Positions 1 to 7,453 of a stretch of DNA of 64,000 nt are shown here, one piece after another; position 1 is the stretch's first letter; each line of letters starts with the position of its first letter. Source of the DNA: Flavobacterium hercynium (GTDB taxonomy: Bacteria; Bacteroidota; Bacteroidia; Flavobacteriales; Flavobacteriaceae); assembly GCF_002217285.1 (NCBI RefSeq), contig NZ_MUGW01000035.1, positions 1-64,000 of the forward strand, given 5' to 3'. The notes under the pieces are model-generated. The model ran no database searches and had not been told where the DNA came from. It was given only the letters and a program-made list of their open reading frames with translations. The translations under genes and the position numbers were made by a program.

Positions 1-2
1 AC

Positions 3-275
3 AATAAACTAGTTTATTGTTTTACAAATGTGCAGTATTATGAATCTCTAGTGTTTATGAGTTTTAATGACAAAGAATATCTTTATTTGTATCCTCATTA
101 TTATGGTCGTGTTGGCCCATATATATGGTACGGATTAGGAACCTTGATTGAAATTAAAAAGACTCCAATCATAAAAGAAAAGATAGATCATTTCGATGAA
201 GAAGAACTTGATCAGGCAATTAAATTCAAGAAGTATAAATTAAAAACAACAACAAAAATAGCGTGTAAAAGCTAA
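3..275 (+). CDS. Hypothetical protein, 3' part of a gene cut by the window edge
   Basis: The frame is open to the first base of the window, so this is the C-terminal 90 residues of a longer protein and the GTG at 30 need not be its start. The visible part is rich in aromatic residues (a YLYLYPHYYGRVGPYIWYG-like stretch) followed by a charged, lysine-rich tail ending in ACKS. I do not recognise the family and see no catalytic motif. A strong hairpin terminator follows 16 bp after the stop, which supports real expression of this frame. Confidence 0.5.
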   Translation, partial: NKLVYCFTNVQYYESLVFMSFNDKEYLYLYPHYYGRVGPYIWYGLGTLIEIKKTPIIKEKIDHFDEEELDQAIKFKKYKLKTTTKIACKS

Positions 276-291
276 TTTTTATTCATAAAGC

Positions 292-328
292 AAGGCTCAA
301 CTTATTGGTTGAGCCTTTTCTTTTTTTG
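292..328 (+). terminator. Rho-independent terminator
   Basis: A perfect 10-bp stem (aaggctcaac at 292-301, gttgagcctt at 308-317) with a 6-nt loop is followed by a T-rich tail. It ends the partial gene at the left edge. Confidence 0.85.
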
Positions 329-341
329 AACATCCCGATTT

Positions 342-368
342 CCTAACAGGTTTCCAAAACCTGTTAGG
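342..368. repeat. Dispersed palindromic repeat CCTAACAGG, copy 1
   Basis: An inverted repeat with arms cctaacagg and cctgttagg around ttTcc-like centre bases. Near-identical palindromes lie at 26538-26564 and 41922-41954. The copy at 26538 also shares the following bases tataaaatta, so more than the palindrome is conserved. No T-run follows, so it is not a simple terminator. The rest of the gene-free stretch 369-628 is AT-rich and I see no clear promoter or ORF in it. Confidence 0.75.
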
Positions 369-628
369 TATAAAATTAATACAGCTTTCATTCAAAAATT
401 AAATCTTCTAAATTACGATTAAGCAATTCTAATTTTTAAACCACTCCGAAAAAAAAAAGTCTCCATTAGTGGAAAAAATAAAATCTTCAGGTTTTGTTCT
501 AGCTATCTGTAGCGCATGTGGCTGTTAAATAAATGTTTATTTCTTGTTAAAGAATGCTAAAAGCTAAAATAAATACTATTTATTTAAAAAATATTAGCCA
601 ATGTTGATGATTATAAGACCAAAGAAAT

Positions 629-1309
629 ATGCGTATATTGATAGTAGAAGATGACAGCCGAATCGCTAAATTGATTTCCCGAGGATTAGAAGAAAATGAT
701 TTTGAAACAACAATTGCCTATGATGGAATGCAGGCCATAACGTTGTTAAGGCAAATTAGTTTTGATTTGCTAATTACCGATATTATCTTACCTCAAATGG
801 ATGGTGTCGATTTGTGTAAACAAATTAGAAACGTTAATCAGGATATTCCGGTTTTAATGCTCAGTGCTTTAGGAGAAATTGACAATAAAATGAGGGGTTT
901 CGATGCCGGAGCAGATGATTATATTGTGAAACCTTTTGAGCTCAGAGAGTTGGTGGCGCGTATAAGAGTGCTGCTTAAAAGAAACAGTAATGCCGGCAAG
1001 TCGATGGGGAGTACATTGGTTTATGATGATCTGACCTTGTGCTTAGATTCTAAAATTGTAAAAAGAAACGAGCAGAATATCAATTTAACCCCAAAAGAAT
1101 TTAAACTGCTTGAATACATGTTGCGCAATGCAGAGCGAGTACTTTCTCGAAATGAAATTGCCGAAAACGTCTGGAAGATTGCTCATGATACCGGAACGAA
1201 CTTTATTGATGTGTATATAAATTATTTAAGAAAAAAAATCGATAAAGAATTCGATCGAAAATTAATTCATACCCGTGCGGGATTAGGTTTTATCTTAAGT
1301 AAAGACTAA
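629..1309 (+). CDS. OmpR/PhoB-family response regulator
   Basis: This is a 226-residue two-domain response regulator. The receiver domain covers about residues 1-118, with acidic pocket E7-D8-D9, phospho-acceptor D51 in LLITDIILPQMDG, and conserved K101 in VKPF. The C-terminal winged helix (about 130-224) carries the usual LTPKEFKLLEYM and DVYINYLRKKID motifs. Its stop overlaps the start of the next gene (a histidine kinase) by one base, so the two are translationally coupled and form a cognate pair. A pore-former-like lipoprotein gene follows the pair and could be a target, but nothing in the sequence proves it. The exact target genes and signal are unknown. Confidence 0.93.
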   Translation: MRILIVEDDSRIAKLISRGLEENDFETTIAYDGMQAITLLRQISFDLLITDIILPQMDGVDLCKQIRNVNQDIPVLMLSALGEIDNKMRGFDAGADDYIVKPFELRELVARIRVLLKRNSNAGKSMGSTLVYDDLTLCLDSKIVKRNEQNINLTPKEFKLLEYMLRNAERVLSRNEIAENVWKIAHDTGTNFIDVYINYLRKKIDKEFDRKLIHTRAGLGFILSKD

Positions 1310-2685
1310 TGAAAATAAGAACACGTCTAACGCTTATTTACTTGTTTAATACGATCCTTATTTTACTCACTTTTTCATTTTTTGTGTATCATTCAGAAAA
1401 GACAAACAGAGAAAAAGAATTCTTTATACTCTTAGAAAAAGAGGCTTATTCCAGAGCCAGGATTTTTTTTAACAAGCAGATAATCCCTGAAATACAGCAA
1501 CAATTTTATCACAACAACAGGAAATTTATCCCCGATGCAAAAGTTGCTATATACAAAACAGATCTTCAGCTTATTTATCATGATACAGTAAAGTCCGATG
1601 TTTTAAAAGAGCATAAGCTGATGCTTAAAAACTTTTATGAAGGAGTAGAAAATTATTCAGTCGAAGATGGAAGACAATTAGTAGGAGTTCGCTATAATGT
1701 TGGTGATAAAAATTATATTGTTACTGCAATCGCGTACGATGAATACGGTTTGAATAAATTGAGATACTTAAAAGAGAATATCATTAAATACTTTCTGATT
1801 TCGATTGTATTCATTTTAGTGGTTGGTCATTATTTTTCAGATAGTGCGTTTGCATTAATTAGAGAAATCATAAAAGATGTCAAGAATATTTCGGCATCGA
1901 ATCTGCACTCGAGATTGAAAGTAAAAAAAAGCAAAGACGAATTGTTTGAGTTGACCCAAACATTTAACAAAATGTTAGATCGCTTAGAAGATTCTTTTAT
2001 GGCACAAAAACACTTTGTTGCCAATACTTCCCATGAACTCAGAACGCCGCTTACCAGATTATCCGGTGAATTAGAGATTGCATTGCAAAAGAAACGAAAG
2101 AAGAAAGAGTACGTAACAGTTTTGCAAGTCCTTTTTAATGATACTCAAAAATTAATCAGACTTACGAATAGTTTGCTCAGTTTAGCCAAAGTTAGTGGTG
2201 ATAATTCTGAGCTTTCTTTTGGTGCTGTCAGGATTGATGAAGTTCTGTTAGATGTGCAATATCAGGTTCAGCAAAAAAATGAAGCGTATCAGGTTTGTAT
2301 TAGTTTTGAAAAGGAAATGGAGAACGAATGCGAAGTAATGGTTTATGGTAATGAAGAATTACTGCAAATCGCTTTTTTAAACATAGTAGAGAATAGTTGC
2401 AAATTCTCTCCAGATAGAAAAGCAGAGGTTACGATATCAAAAACGTTGCAGGGAATCGAATTGTGTTTTTCTGATAAGGGAATAGGAATAGCACAGGAAG
2501 ATTTAAAAGCTGTTTTTACTCCTTTCTACAGAGGAAATAACAGGTATTTTGCCGAAGGGAGCGGAATAGGTCTTGCGCTTACGCAAAAAATAATAAAGTT
2601 GCATAAAGGTGCTATAAAAGTAGATTCACAACTACAAATAGGAACGATATTTACCATAACCATGCCTTGGACTTACAAGGTATAA
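1309..2685 (+). CDS. Membrane sensor histidine kinase (HAMP-HisKA-HATPase)
   Basis: This is a 458-residue inner-membrane kinase. A TM helix at about 7-27 and a second at about 159-176 enclose a roughly 130-residue periplasmic sensor region with no domain I recognise. A HAMP linker follows (about 177-230), then HisKA with phospho-acceptor H242 in ANTSHELRTPLTR. The ATPase domain has an N-box (NIVENSCKFSP), a G1 box (DKGIGIA) and a G2 box (GSGIGLAL). The gene overlaps the stop of the upstream response regulator (TAATG), giving a standard RR-then-HK operon. Output is phosphorylation of that regulator. The ligand is not predictable from sequence. Confidence 0.93.
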   Translation: MKIRTRLTLIYLFNTILILLTFSFFVYHSEKTNREKEFFILLEKEAYSRARIFFNKQIIPEIQQQFYHNNRKFIPDAKVAIYKTDLQLIYHDTVKSDVLKEHKLMLKNFYEGVENYSVEDGRQLVGVRYNVGDKNYIVTAIAYDEYGLNKLRYLKENIIKYFLISIVFILVVGHYFSDSAFALIREIIKDVKNISASNLHSRLKVKKSKDELFELTQTFNKMLDRLEDSFMAQKHFVANTSHELRTPLTRLSGELEIALQKKRKKKEYVTVLQVLFNDTQKLIRLTNSLLSLAKVSGDNSELSFGAVRIDEVLLDVQYQVQQKNEAYQVCISFEKEMENECEVMVYGNEELLQIAFLNIVENSCKFSPDRKAEVTISKTLQGIELCFSDKGIGIAQEDLKAVFTPFYRGNNRYFAEGSGIGLALTQKIIKLHKGAIKVDSQLQIGTIFTITMPWTYKV

Positions 2686-2879
2686 TAAGGTTTTATTTCT
2701 TTTTCTAATTTTTTTCTAATTTTTTTTTATAGGATTTCTAATACAGTTGCTTTGGGTAATTAGGCATCTTTGTTTGAACAAGTTAAAACAAAACTTTGTA
2801 AGAGGTTAATATTTTTATTTGTTTAAAGGGATAAGCCGAAACCCTCAAAAGTAGGTATAACTAAAAAAACCAAAAAAAT

Positions 2880-3989
2880 ATGAAAAGAAAAATTACCAGT
2901 TATTATTTATTAGTGGTTATTGCGTCGTCATTATTAGTGTCGTGTAGTAATGATGAGGAAGTTACGCCAGTAAATAGCGAAATTCCTAAAGAAAAAAAGT
3001 TTGAAAATGTTGTTCTTGAAAAAACTACATTAAGAGAGTTGGGTTTTAATTCTATTGAAGAATTTCTGGCGAGTGAAATGGTTAAAGAAAAATTAAGTGT
3101 GACACCTACTGCTTCGCAAAAAAAATCAACAACTGGAAAATCAGCTGGTTTTTATGTTCCCGGAGAACCTACCTTTGGAGCAGATGCTGGATCAAATTCT
3201 GGATCAAATTCTGGATCAGGTGAAAATTTTAAGCAAAGAGAATTAATGACCTCTGCTCAAGTAGAGCAATTGCATCTAGGTCATTCGAAAATAAAAGAGC
3301 TCTATAAATTAAATGGAAATACACCAGATGGAGTTACGATTAATAAATTTACAACCAGGGGTGCGTTTTCAGAATATAATCTTTCTGACGAATATGGCTG
3401 GTATACTTATGTACAAGCTGGAAGTCCTAAAGTAACTGAATTAGACAGGTTAAAAGAGGATGATTATCATGTATATAAATTTCAAGTTTATAATTATAGT
3501 AGCGTAGACGATAGTGCTTGGCGTACTTTTGGTTACAGTAAAGGAACTACTATTTCTACTAGTATAAGTTTTTCAACAGGTTTAAATGTTAAAGGAACGT
3601 TAGGAGTTGAAGGTGTTGCTTCTGCGAGTGTTGAGCGCACTTTTCAACTTACTCTTGGTGCTGAATATTCTCAATCAACTATTGTGAATCACGAGGAAAG
3701 ATATGTTGCTACATTACCTGCTCATTCTAAAAGGACGATATATGTTATTCAAAGAAAGATAAAAAGTCAGTTTGAATATAAGGTTCCAGTGGTAATTGAT
3801 GGCTTAGTGGGGGTTAATTTTGCAAAAAAAGTAAATGGTCATTATTTTTGGAGTCTTCCTGCTTCGTGGTTAATGCAAGGTAAGGATATGGCTGAGTTAG
3901 GAGACATATTTGTTAATGAATATTTTGATATAACAATTTATGGAGGGCCAGACGAGAAAATAACTGATCCTTTGCCTTTTGACAAATAA
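2880..3989 (+). CDS. Lipoprotein with aerolysin/ETX-MTX2-like C-terminal half
   Basis: A 369-residue exported lipoprotein. The signal peptide ends at a lipobox (LLVSC, lipidated C22), followed by acidic SNDEE, which could act as a Bacteroidota surface-export signal. A low-complexity linker contains three GSNSGS-type units (around residues 103-112), encoded by repeated ggatcaaattct. From about residue 215 the protein has long Ser/Thr-rich alternating strands (TTISTSISFSTGLNVKG), then VEGVASASVERTFQLTLGAE and a return strand with LPAHSKRTIYVIQ and a VPVVIDG segment. This order (amphipathic insertion loop flanked by long strands and a P-x-S-K-x-x-x-Y/V strand) resembles aerolysin/ETX-MTX2 pore formers. 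That assignment rests on pattern only. A two-component operon lies 194 bp upstream and a terminator follows. Confidence 0.7.
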   Translation: MKRKITSYYLLVVIASSLLVSCSNDEEVTPVNSEIPKEKKFENVVLEKTTLRELGFNSIEEFLASEMVKEKLSVTPTASQKKSTTGKSAGFYVPGEPTFGADAGSNSGSNSGSGENFKQRELMTSAQVEQLHLGHSKIKELYKLNGNTPDGVTINKFTTRGAFSEYNLSDEYGWYTYVQAGSPKVTELDRLKEDDYHVYKFQVYNYSSVDDSAWRTFGYSKGTTISTSISFSTGLNVKGTLGVEGVASASVERTFQLTLGAEYSQSTIVNHEERYVATLPAHSKRTIYVIQRKIKSQFEYKVPVVIDGLVGVNFAKKVNGHYFWSLPASWLMQGKDMAELGDIFVNEYFDITIYGGPDEKITDPLPFDK

Positions 3990-4044
3990 TTTATAGCGTA
4001 AAATGAGCAATTGATTTTTTAATATTATTGCTAGTCGAAAAAAG

Positions 4045-4079
4045 ACCGAGTTGGATTATGTTAATCTAACTCGGTTTTT
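4045..4079 (+). terminator. Rho-independent terminator after the lipoprotein gene
   Basis: A 14-bp stem (accgagttggatta at 4045-4058 with taatctaactcggt at 4062-4075, one G-T pair) and a 3-nt loop run into TTTTT. Confidence 0.85.
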
Positions 4080-4243
4080 GGTTGTAATAATTTGTAAGTT
4101 AATAATTATAATTTAACGCAAAATACAAACGTTATATAATTTAAAATAAGTACTTTAGATTTTAATTTAAAAATTTGTGCTGTTTAGTGAAAACTACAAA
4201 ATGAAATTGTACGTAAATTAAGAAGACAAGAGGGTATAAAATA

Positions 4244-4264
4244 GTAATAAGTAAGACTTATTAC
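4244..4264. promoter_or_regulatory. Perfect inverted repeat, possible operator
   Basis: Arms gtaataagt and acttattac (9 bp, perfect) flank a 3-bp centre. It lies about 50 bp upstream of the -33 box of the promoter at 4315-4344 and has no T-run, so a protein-binding site is a reasonable reading. No regulator can be assigned. The rest of the gap 3990-4441 is AT-rich non-coding sequence apart from the terminator and promoter listed. Confidence 0.35.
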
Positions 4265-4314
4265 CACTGTAAAAAAAATAGCAGTTTATTACAAAGGTTT
4301 TTTTATTTAAAAAA

Positions 4315-4344
4315 TTGTAATTGTGTGAAAATCTTATACATTTG
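4315..4344 (+). promoter_or_regulatory. Bacteroidota-type promoter (TTG-N19-TACATTTG)
   Basis: TTG at 4315-4317 and TACATTTG at 4337-4344 are 19 bp apart, matching the flavobacterial housekeeping consensus TTTG-N17-23-TAnnTTTG. It would give the small exported protein at 4442 a 5' leader of roughly 90 nt. Confidence 0.6.
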
Positions 4345-4441
4345 CCAAATAATTAAGTGTAAAGACTTGTTTTTGTGCGAATTATAGTAGTGATCAATAA
4401 ATTTAACAACCTACCTTGTTGTATTTCAACATGTTAAAATT

Positions 4442-4696
4442 ATGAAAAGAATAAAATCCGTTTTTTTAGTATTTTTTGTATCCTTGATTTTTGTATCAAG
4501 TTTCGCTGCCGCTCCAACTCCGCCGGAGCCAATGACGTCTCAAGCTGTATCAGCTGCAGCATGTGATGATTGTCCGCCGCCGCCGCCGCCGAAAGATACA
4601 CCTATTAATGCAAACATAATTTTATTGCTGGTTGGAGGATTAACTCTCGGAATGTCTGTTATATATAAAAATAAAACAAAAAAAGCTTTAATTTAA
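4442..4696 (+). CDS. Small proline-rich protein with PID-CTERM-like sorting tail
   Basis: An 84-residue protein with a clear tripartite plan. An N-terminal signal peptide (about 1-23, ending FVSSFAAA) is followed by a short proline-rich middle (PTPPEP, then CDDCPPPPPP at about 41-50). The end has a short PI-N motif, a hydrophobic helix (IILLLVGGLTLGMSVIY) and a basic end (KNKTKKALI). This signal-Pro-PID-TM-basic layout is that of the PID-CTERM protein-sorting proteins of Bacteroidota, with Asn in place of the usual Asp. The CxxC pair just before the proline run is unusual. No function is known. A good promoter lies upstream and a hairpin terminator overlaps the stop codon. Confidence 0.72.
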   Translation: MKRIKSVFLVFFVSLIFVSSFAAAPTPPEPMTSQAVSAAACDDCPPPPPPKDTPINANIILLLVGGLTLGMSVIYKNKTKKALI

Positions 4697-4712
4697 TTAA
4701 AGCTTTTTTTGT
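4678..4712. terminator. Bidirectional terminator between convergent genes
   Basis: The palindrome aaaaaagctttaatt / aattaaagctttttt (4678-4693 with 4695-4710) has a T-run on both strands. It serves the small protein gene on the plus strand and ribE on the minus strand. Confidence 0.85.
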
Positions 4713-4730
4713 GTCTGGTTTATTTCTTCT

Positions 4731-5321
4731 TTATTTGTTAATGGAGTAAAGACGTGAAATGTATTTACCCACAACATCAAATTCCAGATTTACTTTTGTT
4801 CCCGTTTTGAAGTTTTTGAAATTGGTATTTTCAAAAGTATAAGGAATAATAGAAACGCTAAACTGATCTGTTTTAGAGTTTACTACAGTAAGACTTACTC
4901 CGTTTACCGTTATCGATCCTTTTTCAATAGTAATATTGTTTAAGCTTTTGTCATACTCAAAAGTATAATTCCAGCTGCCATGAGCTTCCTCAATAGCGAT
5001 ACAGGTAGCCGTTTGGTCTACGTGACCTTGTACAATATGTCCGTCAAGGCGATCACCAAGCTTCATTCCTCTTTCCAGATTTACAATATCGCCCTCTTTC
5101 CAGTCACCAATATTGGTTTTTAAAATTGTTTCCTCAATAGCCGTTACGGTATAGAAAGAATCTTTTATAGCGACAACTGTTAAGCATATTCCGTTATGCG
5201 AAACACTTTGGTCGATTTTTAATTCGTTTGTAAAAGCAGACGCTACTGTAACATGCAGATTGTTTTGATCTTTTCGTATTTCATGAACCCTTCCCAGGGT
5301 TTCTATAATTCCTGTAAACAT
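4731..5321 (-). CDS. ribE: Riboflavin synthase, alpha subunit
   Basis: Converts two 6,7-dimethyl-8-ribityllumazines to riboflavin plus a pyrimidine, the last step of riboflavin synthesis. The 196 residues hold two lumazine-binding repeats. The first starts with the diagnostic MFTGIIE N-terminus and contains NGICLTV. The second begins near residue 97 (GHIVQGHVD) and contains NGVSLTV. Length is normal for the family. The gene is transcribed divergently from pdxA with 57 bp between starts, so both cofactor genes share a promoter region. I saw no FMN riboswitch in the short leader. Confidence 0.95.
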   Translation of the reverse strand: MFTGIIETLGRVHEIRKDQNNLHVTVASAFTNELKIDQSVSHNGICLTVVAIKDSFYTVTAIEETILKTNIGDWKEGDIVNLERGMKLGDRLDGHIVQGHVDQTATCIAIEEAHGSWNYTFEYDKSLNNITIEKGSITVNGVSLTVVNSKTDQFSVSIIPYTFENTNFKNFKTGTKVNLEFDVVGKYISRLYSINK

Positions 5322-5337
5322 TGTTGTTTTATTTTAC

Positions 5338-5345
5338 TAAATTTG
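5338..5345 (+). promoter_or_regulatory. -7 element TAAATTTG for pdxA
   Basis: TAAATTTG fits TAnnTTTG exactly and lies 33 bp before the pdxA start. The -33 side has only a weak TTG at 5321 or 5324 with a short gap. On the other strand TAATTTTG (5351-5358) could serve ribE, making this a divergent promoter pair. Confidence 0.45.
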
Positions 5346-5378
5346 CACATCAAAATTACTAATAAATAATTTGAGCTC

Positions 5379-6428
5379 ATGAGTAAAAAGGCAGAAAATA
5401 TAATTGTTGGAATTTCTATAGGAGATTTAAACGGTATTGGAAGCGAAGTTATAGTAAAAACATTCGAAGATCCTCGCATGTTAGAACTGTGTACGCCGGT
5501 TATTTTCGCAAATGCCAAAATACTTTCCTTTGTTAGAAAGAGCTTTCCTTCGACAGTTCAATTTCATGGAATTGATAAATTAGATCAAATTGTACCGGGA
5601 AAAGTCAATGTGTTTAATCTTTGGAGAGAAGGCGTTGATATTAATTTAGGGAAAAATGACGAAAAAATAGGAGCTTATGCTATTAAATCTTTCGTAGCAG
5701 CGACCAAAGCTTTAAAAGAAGATTTGATAGATGTTTTGGTAACGGCACCTATTAATAAATACAATATTCAGTCAGACGATTTTAAATTTCCGGGACATAC
5801 TGATTACCTTGATCAGGAATTAGAAGGAAATGCTTTGATGATGATGGTTCAGGACAACTTAAGAGTTGGTTTGCTAACAGATCATGTGCCCTTAAATGAA
5901 GTAGCTTCTCATTTAACAGAAGAGCTTATTGTTCGAAAAATAGAAACGATACGAAAATCCTTAATAGAAGATTTTAGTATTGTGAAGCCAAAAATTGCAG
6001 TTTTAGGACTAAATCCACATTGTGGAGACGGCGGCGTTATCGGAAAAGAAGATGATTTGGTTTTGAAACCGGCATTAAAGAAAATTTTTGACGGAGGAAC
6101 AATGGTTTTTGGACCTTTTCCTGCTGATGGCTTTTTTGGAAGCGGTCAGTACGAAAAATACGATGCTGTTGTGGCAACTTACCACGATCAGGGATTGATT
6201 CCGTTCAAAACATTGTCGTTTGGAAAAGGTGTTAACTACACAGCAGGTTTAAATAAGGTACGAACATCTCCGGATCACGGAACAGCCTATGATATTGCAG
6301 GAAAAGATATGGCAGATTTCAATTCATTTAAAGAAGCTGTATATCTGGCAATTGACGTTTTTCGTTCCCGAAATGTGTACGAAGAGATCAGTAAAAAACC
6401 TCTTAAAATAAAAGAAAAACAGTTATAA
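5379..6428 (+). CDS. pdxA: 4-hydroxythreonine-4-phosphate dehydrogenase
   Basis: A 349-residue NAD-dependent enzyme of the DXP-dependent pyridoxal phosphate pathway. It oxidises 4-phosphohydroxy-threonine to the intermediate that PdxJ condenses with deoxyxylulose phosphate. Family motifs are present: SIGDLNGIGSEV at the N-terminus, metal-ligand histidines in FPGHTDYL and DHVPL, the NPHCGDGG segment, and YHDQGLIPFK near residue 270. Length matches the family. It faces ribE across a short divergent promoter region. An 84-bp gap with its own promoter separates it from yceD, so it is probably a separate transcript. Confidence 0.95.
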   Translation: MSKKAENIIVGISIGDLNGIGSEVIVKTFEDPRMLELCTPVIFANAKILSFVRKSFPSTVQFHGIDKLDQIVPGKVNVFNLWREGVDINLGKNDEKIGAYAIKSFVAATKALKEDLIDVLVTAPINKYNIQSDDFKFPGHTDYLDQELEGNALMMMVQDNLRVGLLTDHVPLNEVASHLTEELIVRKIETIRKSLIEDFSIVKPKIAVLGLNPHCGDGGVIGKEDDLVLKPALKKIFDGGTMVFGPFPADGFFGSGQYEKYDAVVATYHDQGLIPFKTLSFGKGVNYTAGLNKVRTSPDHGTAYDIAGKDMADFNSFKEAVYLAIDVFRSRNVYEEISKKPLKIKEKQL

Positions 6429-6471
6429 ACAAAAAAAGGTGAATAAGATTATTAGTTTTATAATAATTTTA

Positions 6472-6479
6472 TATCTTTG
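6472..6479 (+). promoter_or_regulatory. -7 element TATCTTTG for the yceD-rpmF unit
   Basis: TATCTTTG matches TAnnTTTG exactly and sits 34 bp before the first yceD start. I do not see a good -33 TTTG, so the call rests on one element plus position. Confidence 0.45.
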
Positions 6480-6512
6480 CACCCCAATTCAGATATCTAT
6501 ATTTAGATGTGA

Positions 6513-7076
6513 ATGAGGCAAATTGATGTTGAAATGAGCAAAACAAAAGAATTTTTAATTCCATTTATTGGGTTAAAGCTAGGAAAACACCATTTTGAGT
6601 ATCAAATAAGTAATACGTTCTTTACGAACTTTGATTACGATGAATTTCAAAGTTCAGATATCAAAGTGAGTTTGGTTTTAGATAAGAAAAGCAACATGTT
6701 AGAGTTGGAATTCAAACACAAAGGAACTGTAAATGTACCTTGTGATCTAACAAGCGAAGATTTTGATTTACCATTGAAGGGTAAAATGAAATTGATTGTT
6801 CGTTTTGGAGATGAATTCAATAATGATAACGAAGAGTTACTGATCTTACCACACGGAGAGCATGAAATAGATGTAGCACAATACATTTATGAAATGATTG
6901 CACTTTCGGTACCATTAAAAAGAATTCATCCAGGAGTGTTAGACGGAAGTTTACAGACAGAAGCCTTAACAAAACTAAATGAGTTAACAGTAAAAGAACA
7001 AAAAGAAGAGAGTAAACAAGAAGAAGATATTGACCCGCGCTGGGATAAATTAAAGAAACTATTAACGGATAAATAA
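6513..7076 (+). CDS. YceD/DUF177 family protein
   Basis: A 187-residue member of the YceD (DUF177) family, which in many bacteria sits directly upstream of rpmF and, in plants, is linked to 23S rRNA accumulation. Here it is 9 bp upstream of rpmF, the classic arrangement. The central CDLTSEDFDLPL segment matches the family's C-x-R/T-C-L-like region, with one cysteine visible rather than two. The C-terminus has an acidic/lysine stretch and ends with DPRWDKLKKLL, the family's usual end. Two starts are possible, ATG 6513 and ATG 6534 (MSKTKEFL). The second fits the usual N-terminus better, but the longer one is listed. Confidence 0.88.
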   Translation: MRQIDVEMSKTKEFLIPFIGLKLGKHHFEYQISNTFFTNFDYDEFQSSDIKVSLVLDKKSNMLELEFKHKGTVNVPCDLTSEDFDLPLKGKMKLIVRFGDEFNNDNEELLILPHGEHEIDVAQYIYEMIALSVPLKRIHPGVLDGSLQTEALTKLNELTVKEQKEESKQEEDIDPRWDKLKKLLTDK

Positions 7077-7085
7077 TATAGTAAA

Positions 7086-7280
7086 ATGGCACATCCTAAG
7101 AGAAAAATCTCGAAAACAAGAAGAGATAAGAGAAGAACACATTACAAAGCTACTGTAGCTCAAATCGCTACATGTCCTATTACTGGAGAAGCGCATTTAT
7201 ACCACAGAGCTTACTGGCATGAAGGTAAAATGTATTACAGAGGGCAAGTTGTTATCGATAAATCTGTAGCGGTTGCTTAA
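7086..7280 (+). CDS. rpmF: Ribosomal protein L32, zinc-free form
   Basis: A 64-residue large-subunit ribosomal protein recognised by MAHPKRKISKTRRDKRRTH. Zinc-binding L32 proteins have four cysteines. Here only one remains (in ATCPITGEAH), and the later pair is replaced by HRAYWHEGKMYYRGQ, so this is the C-minus type. It is 9 bp downstream of the YceD gene and followed by a strong terminator, so the two form a short transcript. Confidence 0.97.
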   Translation: MAHPKRKISKTRRDKRRTHYKATVAQIATCPITGEAHLYHRAYWHEGKMYYRGQVVIDKSVAVA

Positions 7281-7303
7281 TACGTTTTTGTAAATGATAC
7301 TGG

Positions 7304-7330
7304 AACTCTCACATAGTGAGAGTTTTTTTT
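7304..7330 (+). terminator. Rho-independent terminator after rpmF
   Basis: A perfect 9-bp stem (aactctcac at 7304-7312 with gtgagagtt at 7316-7324), a 3-nt loop and eight T. It separates yceD-rpmF from fabH-accB-accC. Confidence 0.9.
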
Positions 7331-7453
7331 GTTGGTTATAATTTTCTTTTTTTAAGAAATTATCTACAAATTAATTTCGTTTTTTTTTGTAATTTTCAAG
7401 TCTTTTAAAAATTTTTCGAATACGCTGTATTTGAAAGGAAATAATAAAATATA

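Noticed and set aside
5322..5378. FMN riboswitch upstream of ribE
   Set aside because: The gap is only 57 bp and holds a divergent promoter pair; there is no room for the aptamer.
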